A stretch of 10,087 nt of DNA from Bacteroidota bacterium. Its GTDB lineage: Bacteria; Bacteroidota; Bacteroidia; Bacteroidales; VadinHA17. The translations under genes and the position numbers were made by a program. The notes below the pieces were generated by a model. That model was not told the origin of the DNA. It made no database searches and saw nothing but the letters and a program-made list of their open reading frames with translations. The stretch covers positions 1 through 10,087 of the forward strand of contig JAUWPX010000027.1 of NCBI GenBank assembly GCA_030611395.1, given 5' to 3'. Below, piece by piece: positions 7,901 through 10,087 of this stretch (the first letter of the stretch is position 1; each line of letters opens with the position of its first letter).

Positions 7901-7976
7901 TGTCTGTATCATTACTGGCAGGCCTTGCAATTATTGCAAAAAGTTGCATTAGAGCTTTTAATATTTGTGCACTCAT
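4908..7976 (-). CDS. ABCG-like ABC transporter, ATPase-permease fusion with TerB-like N terminus
   Basis: A 1022-residue inner-membrane half-transporter in ABCG order (ATPase, then permease), probably a dimer and probably an exporter; cargo unknown. Residues 1-150 are helical and contain a TerB-like stretch (about 93-145, with FSKSDGDVVSDQE at 104-116). Residues 165-240 look beta-rich and could be FHA-like, though no FHA signature is clear. The ATPase domain (about 245-480) has Walker A GASGAGKST (283-291), Q-loop Gln330, signature SGGQRKR (390-396), Walker B VLFLDEPTSG (409-418) and switch His446. All are intact. A linker carries CADC (495-498) before CGNVNPEQVF. Membrane segments lie near 585-605, 625-645, 668-690, 700-722, 730-750 and 980-1002. 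About 195 charged residues (785-975) sit between segments five and six. It converges on siaBC, and its leader shares a palindrome with siaC. Confidence 0.88.
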   Translation of the reverse strand: MSAQILKALMQLFAIIARPASNDTDRRTVVETFLRNQLNQELVKEYIEVFDNFYNIYQNKQKEKGKQRVQISASSVRVLKICTEINNQLTQQQKIIVLIQLFEFSKSDGDVVSDQELEFIKTVSDTFNISTEEYGTIEAFVLYSFDKLPDSPNVLILDNKEAFSHPNTKHLVVKSLIGQIRVLNVLSANMYVLRYMGDSELYMNGQLLQEDRVIVFNPGSSIRDPKTQPIYYSDVISQFRPELKESKIIYQVKDIEYRFKGGKLGIHKLSFDEESGRLVGIMGASGAGKSTLLFVLNGTNVPTSGQVLINGVDIHKESEQIEGLIGFVSQDDLLIEELSVYQNLFYNAKLCFGNYTEEEIIETVNKVLKNLGLFEIRDMKVGSPLNKKISGGQRKRLNIALELIREPSVLFLDEPTSGLSSRDSENILDLLKELALKGKLVFVVIHQPSSDIFKMFDKLIILDTGGFLIYNGDPIESIVYFKDKAHYANWNESECADCGNVNPEQVFNIVESNVLDEYGKVTNTRKISPTEWNDFYKKSLKQNEEKLEPAEEIPEIHFKTPNKFKQFAIFIKRDVLSKLADTQYLVLTFLEAPVLAFALAFLIKYWDESATNKLGYTLLDNSNLPVYIFMSVIVAIFMGLMVSAEEIIKDRKILKREEFLNLSWTSYLFSKVAVLFVISAIQAFAFVMVGNAIMEIKGMYFTYWIVIFSVWASANVLGLVISDSFKTVVTIYMLIPFLVIPQMILSGVLVKFEKLNPVVSSPSHIPFYGEFITARWGYEALAVHQFKNNDYQKQFYIYDKTMSKANYKKTYWYNAMNKKTGNISRAISRDEKDMKNFSQDLLVLRNEIGKELLNNPKVKFEYLDYLYAEKITSEVLEATNDYLELNKKYYIALYNKANNRKDKIISGLEKKDKEAFLKVKRQHSNDQLKEFVTNEKEKDRIIEFKGELVQKWNPIYLDPKHPLIKAHFYAPTKNLFGSNFSTLWINVIVIWIMTILLYLVLYKRLLKRGLDFFEQIGNKFGD

Positions 7977-8005
7977 AATATATCAGTTTGTGATGACTAA
8001 AATAC

Positions 8006-8031
8006 TTATAAATTTTTTAAAATTTCTAAAA
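8006..8031 (-). promoter_or_regulatory. AT palindrome in the ABC gene leader (copy 2 of 2)
   Basis: Read on the minus strand, these 26 bases equal the siaC-proximal element at 4440-4464 except for one extra A in the central run. The arms AAATTTT and AAAATTT are kept, with a 2-base instead of a 1-base centre. It lies 29 bp before the ABC start codon. No clear promoter of the TTTG/TAnnTTTG type was found in this leader; GATATTTG (minus strand, 8057-8064) is one base off the -7 pattern and its spacing to a -33 is too short. Confidence 0.35.
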
Positions 8032-8104
8032 TATGATCATTTTAATACAAATCCGGCAAATATCAATTAAGCAAGTAAGCAAAAAACATTATAATTATCA
8101 ATAA

Positions 8105-8251
8105 AATAGCCTGACTTTCGTTCAGGAGTGCGTAAATATTAAAAAGCAAATGGATTATTTTGTTTATCCGGGACATCCTCATAATGTAAGGGGAGTAGAC
8201 AGAGTGCACCTAATGAGAAAAGTGTCAGAGTATTTTATTGATAATTTGTAA
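8105..8251 (+). pseudogene. C-terminal relic of an S9 family (prolyl oligopeptidase/DPP IV-like) peptidase
   Basis: The plus-strand frame from 8105 to the stop at 8249-8251 reads about 48 residues like the end of S9 peptidases: LTFVQECVNIKKQMDYF, then YPGHPHNVRG, then DRVHLMRKV and a last helix ending DNL. The second His of GHPHN aligns with the catalytic histidine loop of the family. Nothing upstream encodes the nucleophile serine, the aspartate or the beta-propeller. A stop at 8102-8104 interrupts the frame, although NYQ just before it may continue the homology. An ATG at 8150 gives a 33-codon open frame, but a functional peptide is unlikely. The fragment lies on the strand opposite to both neighbours. 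It is best read as what remains after deletion of a peptidase gene. Confidence 0.68.
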
Positions 8252-8320
8252 AACCCGGGAGTACTTTCATTGAAAATAGCAGCAGGATCATTTGCCTGAA
8301 CCTGTTTCTGACTGGTTTTG

Positions 8321-9643
8321 TTATTTGGAGATGTCTTTGTTTGTATTAAAATAACGGAGGTAAATAACAACTGAAAAATTATATTCATCACGATTTATTC
8401 CCAGCTTAACTTTCTTCCCCGGCTTTTTATAGAAAAATTCATATATATCGTTTATTGATAAATTGTAAGTGTGGTTGTTATTTATGTACTTTATTTCATC
8501 TCCTCTTCTAAGTCCTGCATCCTCTGCAGGCGATCCTTTTCTAACATGACTTATAACGTAATATGGTAGTCCGGGTATAGGGGTTTCAATATCAATTCCG
8601 CAACGGTTTACTTTGAATGGATCATTGAAGTTATTGTTTTTCGCTAATGTGATTTTCTTATTTGGATAATCTATGATTACATTGAAACGACGCAGTAATT
8701 CTGCCCCTAATGTACCATTTCTATAATCTAATCCCTTTGATTGTCCTGCTGACATTGAATCAGGAAAGGCTACTATAGGATCTGAAAAAACGAAATTGCC
8801 TATTTGTACTTCAGGAATTTTTCCAAGTTTACCGAAAATATCCCCATTTAATCCCTTACCCAAAAAGACCTCAGTGGTTGCATCCGGTACTTTTATTAGT
8901 GTATCAGAAAAAGTATCAAGCCAAAGAGAGTGACTTGCTCCTGTATCAACTAAAAGCTTTACAGGGATTCTGGTGCCATTGTTCATTAAAATATATGCAA
9001 GAATATATGGTTTTGTATTATGAATTATGAGAGGTAACGTTTCATTTTTTCTACTACTTTGAAAAATCCACCATCCCTTTTTATATTTATATGTCTCAGG
9101 ATCATGGAATGAGATAATTTTTTTGGAATAGTCTATTTCGACAATAAAATTCACAAAAATATTATATCCTAAAAGTCCATGTATCCTGGTTCCAAATACT
9201 GAAGATAAATCAAAAACATTTTGCAGAAGTATTATCATGTCCTGATTTGTGGCACGTATATTGGAAACATTGAAATTATTTCCGGAGGAATGCAGAGCAT
9301 CAATAGGCTCACCTTGTCCTAATCCATTTAATTTAACCTGCCTGGTGTAGTTTAATATAAGACTATCACCAATCGAAAGTTCTGTCATAATAGATATACC
9401 GACACCGGTATCAAGGATAAACTGTAATGTATCTGAATTATTTATAACAACCGGAAGAATAATAAGGTTGTTTATGAATTTGAAAGGGAAAGAAACAGAT
9501 TTTTGTGCGGAATTTATAAATGATAAATTTTGTATCTGATTCTGAGCATATAACGGTGTATTAGTACCTCTAAATAAACTGAAGCAAGCAAACAATGAAA
9601 ACAGGAATATGTTAAATATTCTTCTTATATTTAAATACTTCAT
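8321..9643 (-). CDS. Secreted retropepsin/pepsin-like aspartic protease with C-terminal PDZ domain
   Basis: A predicted exported aspartyl protease acting in the periplasm or outside. An N-terminal signal peptide has a basic start (MKYLNIRR), a hydrophobic core and a likely cut after LYA (residue 33). LFAC at 17-20 is a poor lipobox. The 440-residue chain has two homologous lobes. Each has an active-site motif, FILDTGVGIS (76-84 region, DTG at 78-80) and LLVDTGASHS (DTG at 233-235), and a matching later segment, HGLLGYN...VEIDYSKKIISF (155-179) and GTLGAEL...VIIDYPNKKITL (310-333). Both catalytic aspartates are present, so one chain could form a complete active site. A PDZ-like domain (about 345-430) includes VRKGSPAEDAGLRRGDEI. 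Similar proteins are common in Bacteroidota, with unknown substrates. It appears to be a single-gene unit, 333 bp from the next gene. Confidence 0.87.
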   Translation of the reverse strand: MKYLNIRRIFNIFLFSLFACFSLFRGTNTPLYAQNQIQNLSFINSAQKSVSFPFKFINNLIILPVVINNSDTLQFILDTGVGISIMTELSIGDSLILNYTRQVKLNGLGQGEPIDALHSSGNNFNVSNIRATNQDMIILLQNVFDLSSVFGTRIHGLLGYNIFVNFIVEIDYSKKIISFHDPETYKYKKGWWIFQSSRKNETLPLIIHNTKPYILAYILMNNGTRIPVKLLVDTGASHSLWLDTFSDTLIKVPDATTEVFLGKGLNGDIFGKLGKIPEVQIGNFVFSDPIVAFPDSMSAGQSKGLDYRNGTLGAELLRRFNVIIDYPNKKITLAKNNNFNDPFKVNRCGIDIETPIPGLPYYVISHVRKGSPAEDAGLRRGDEIKYINNNHTYNLSINDIYEFFYKKPGKKVKLGINRDEYNFSVVIYLRYFNTNKDISK

Positions 9644-9976
9644 TTCGGCTATAGATTCTTTTTATTAATAATAACTGATCATATTTTGTGCCAATTATAT
9701 TAATTACCTTATCAATAAAAAGTTACAATAGATTGAATAATTTCTACAGGTTAACTACGTGAACGGTTCTGATACATTATGTGTACATATATGAACAAAT
9801 TTAACAATTTTGGAGAAATAAGCAGATATGAAAATACTGCAAATGGTACTGTGTAAGTATCGTTAAACTTACTACGTATAAGTTATAACTCTTTGGAAAG
9901 ATGAAGGATACTGGTTGTATGGGCGAAGCGACGAATGGAGGATAAACAAAAACGCTTCATTATTCAATCCAACCTA
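9644..9976. other. 333-bp stretch without a recognisable gene
   Basis: Only very short open frames occur here (about 13-14 codons), none recognisable. On the minus strand TAAATTTG (9796-9803) matches the -7 promoter pattern and could serve the protease gene with a leader of about 150 bases, but no good -33 element lies at the expected distance. An imperfect inverted repeat surrounds TACGTA: GTTAAACTTA (9862-9871) against TAAGTTATAAC (9879-9889), with one bulged base. GAAGCG and CGCTTC (about 9925-9958) form a weak six-base pair across a long loop. I see nothing else. Confidence 0.4.
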
Positions 9977-10087
9977 TTATTCCATTGAAAAACTCCTGAT
10001 ACATTCATCAACAGTGGGGTGAATCTTGAAAATATTGTGTAACTGCAATAGCTTAAACAATTCCATTACCTCGTCTGCGATATTACA
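9977..10087 (-). CDS. C-terminal end of a probable STAS-domain (anti-sigma factor antagonist-like) protein
   Basis: On the minus strand the frame is open from the window edge to the stop at 9977-9979, giving 36 residues with no start inside the window. The pattern ADEVMELFKLLQLHNIF, then KIHPTVDECIRSF, resembles the last helix and strand of STAS domains (helix, xxLdkiFxIy, then a closing helix with a hydrophobic pair). STAS proteins act as phosphorylatable switches in partner-switching pathways, which would fit with siaB and siaC about 5 kb away, but that link is inference. The serine/threonine phosphosite of such a protein would lie outside the window. With only 36 residues the family call is moderate, and another small alpha/beta domain is possible. 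Confidence 0.5.
   Translation of the reverse strand, partial: CNIADEVMELFKLLQLHNIFKIHPTVDECIRSFSME

Noticed and set aside
8110..8126. Small CCTGA/TCAGG hairpin as a terminator
   Set aside because: The stem is only five pairs with no T-run, and it lies inside the S9 peptidase relic, so its symmetry is probably accidental.
8179..8391. Minus-strand 70-codon open frame with a signal-like start
   Set aside because: Its first third overlaps the end of the aspartic protease gene in another frame, and its remainder lies opposite the S9 peptidase relic. The hydrophobic start comes from the shadow of protease codons.
9828..9866. Short plus-strand frame starting ATGAAAATACTGC
   Set aside because: Only 12 codons before a stop, with no recognisable product or conserved context.

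Overview
This is a low-GC, chromosome-like window that I attribute to a member of the Bacteroidota, probably an environmental Bacteroidales-type organism. The basis is the protein families: a C-terminal processing peptidase with the C-terminal extension seen in this phylum, a PnuC plus NadR-like kinase pair, a SiaB/SiaC (DUF1987) pair, and a very large ABCG-like protein with an added N-terminal region. Starts generally lack Shine-Dalgarno sequences, and one good match to the Bacteroidota promoter pattern (TTTG, 21 bp, TAnnTTTG) is present. The genus cannot be told from this window.

Layout, plus strand: the 3' part of an S41 peptidase gene (2-1021, cut by the window edge); a spacer with an inverted CGGCAGTC repeat (1093-1240); pnuC (1318-1959) overlapping a nadR-type ribosylnicotinamide kinase gene (1914-2477); a second repeat type, built of CGCAAAG units (2478-2510); an RlmL-like THUMP rRNA methyltransferase (2543-3679); AT-rich hairpins and a promoter; then siaB-like (3885-4436) and siaC-like (4466-4846). 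A perfect 14-bp hairpin terminator (4862-4893) separates these from the minus-strand genes.

Layout, minus strand: a 1022-residue ABC ATPase/permease fusion (4908-7976), a two-DTG aspartic protease with a signal peptide and a PDZ domain (8321-9643), and the last 36 codons of a probable STAS-domain protein (9977-10087). Between the ABC gene and the protease lies a decayed plus-strand fragment of an S9 prolyl-oligopeptidase C terminus (about 8105-8251).

How the genes fit together: pnuC and the kinase form a nicotinamide riboside salvage unit (uptake, then phosphorylation). SiaB and SiaC are a kinase and its phosphoprotein substrate in a partner-switching pathway. SiaC keeps the threonine at position 68 that is phosphorylated in Pseudomonas. 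Neither the SiaA-type phosphatase nor the SiaD-type diguanylate cyclase lies in the window, so the output is unknown. The AT-rich palindrome just before siaC recurs, with one extra base, in the leader of the convergent ABC gene. This is a hint, not proof, that the two are regulated together. No tRNA, rRNA, CRISPR array or complete insertion sequence was seen.
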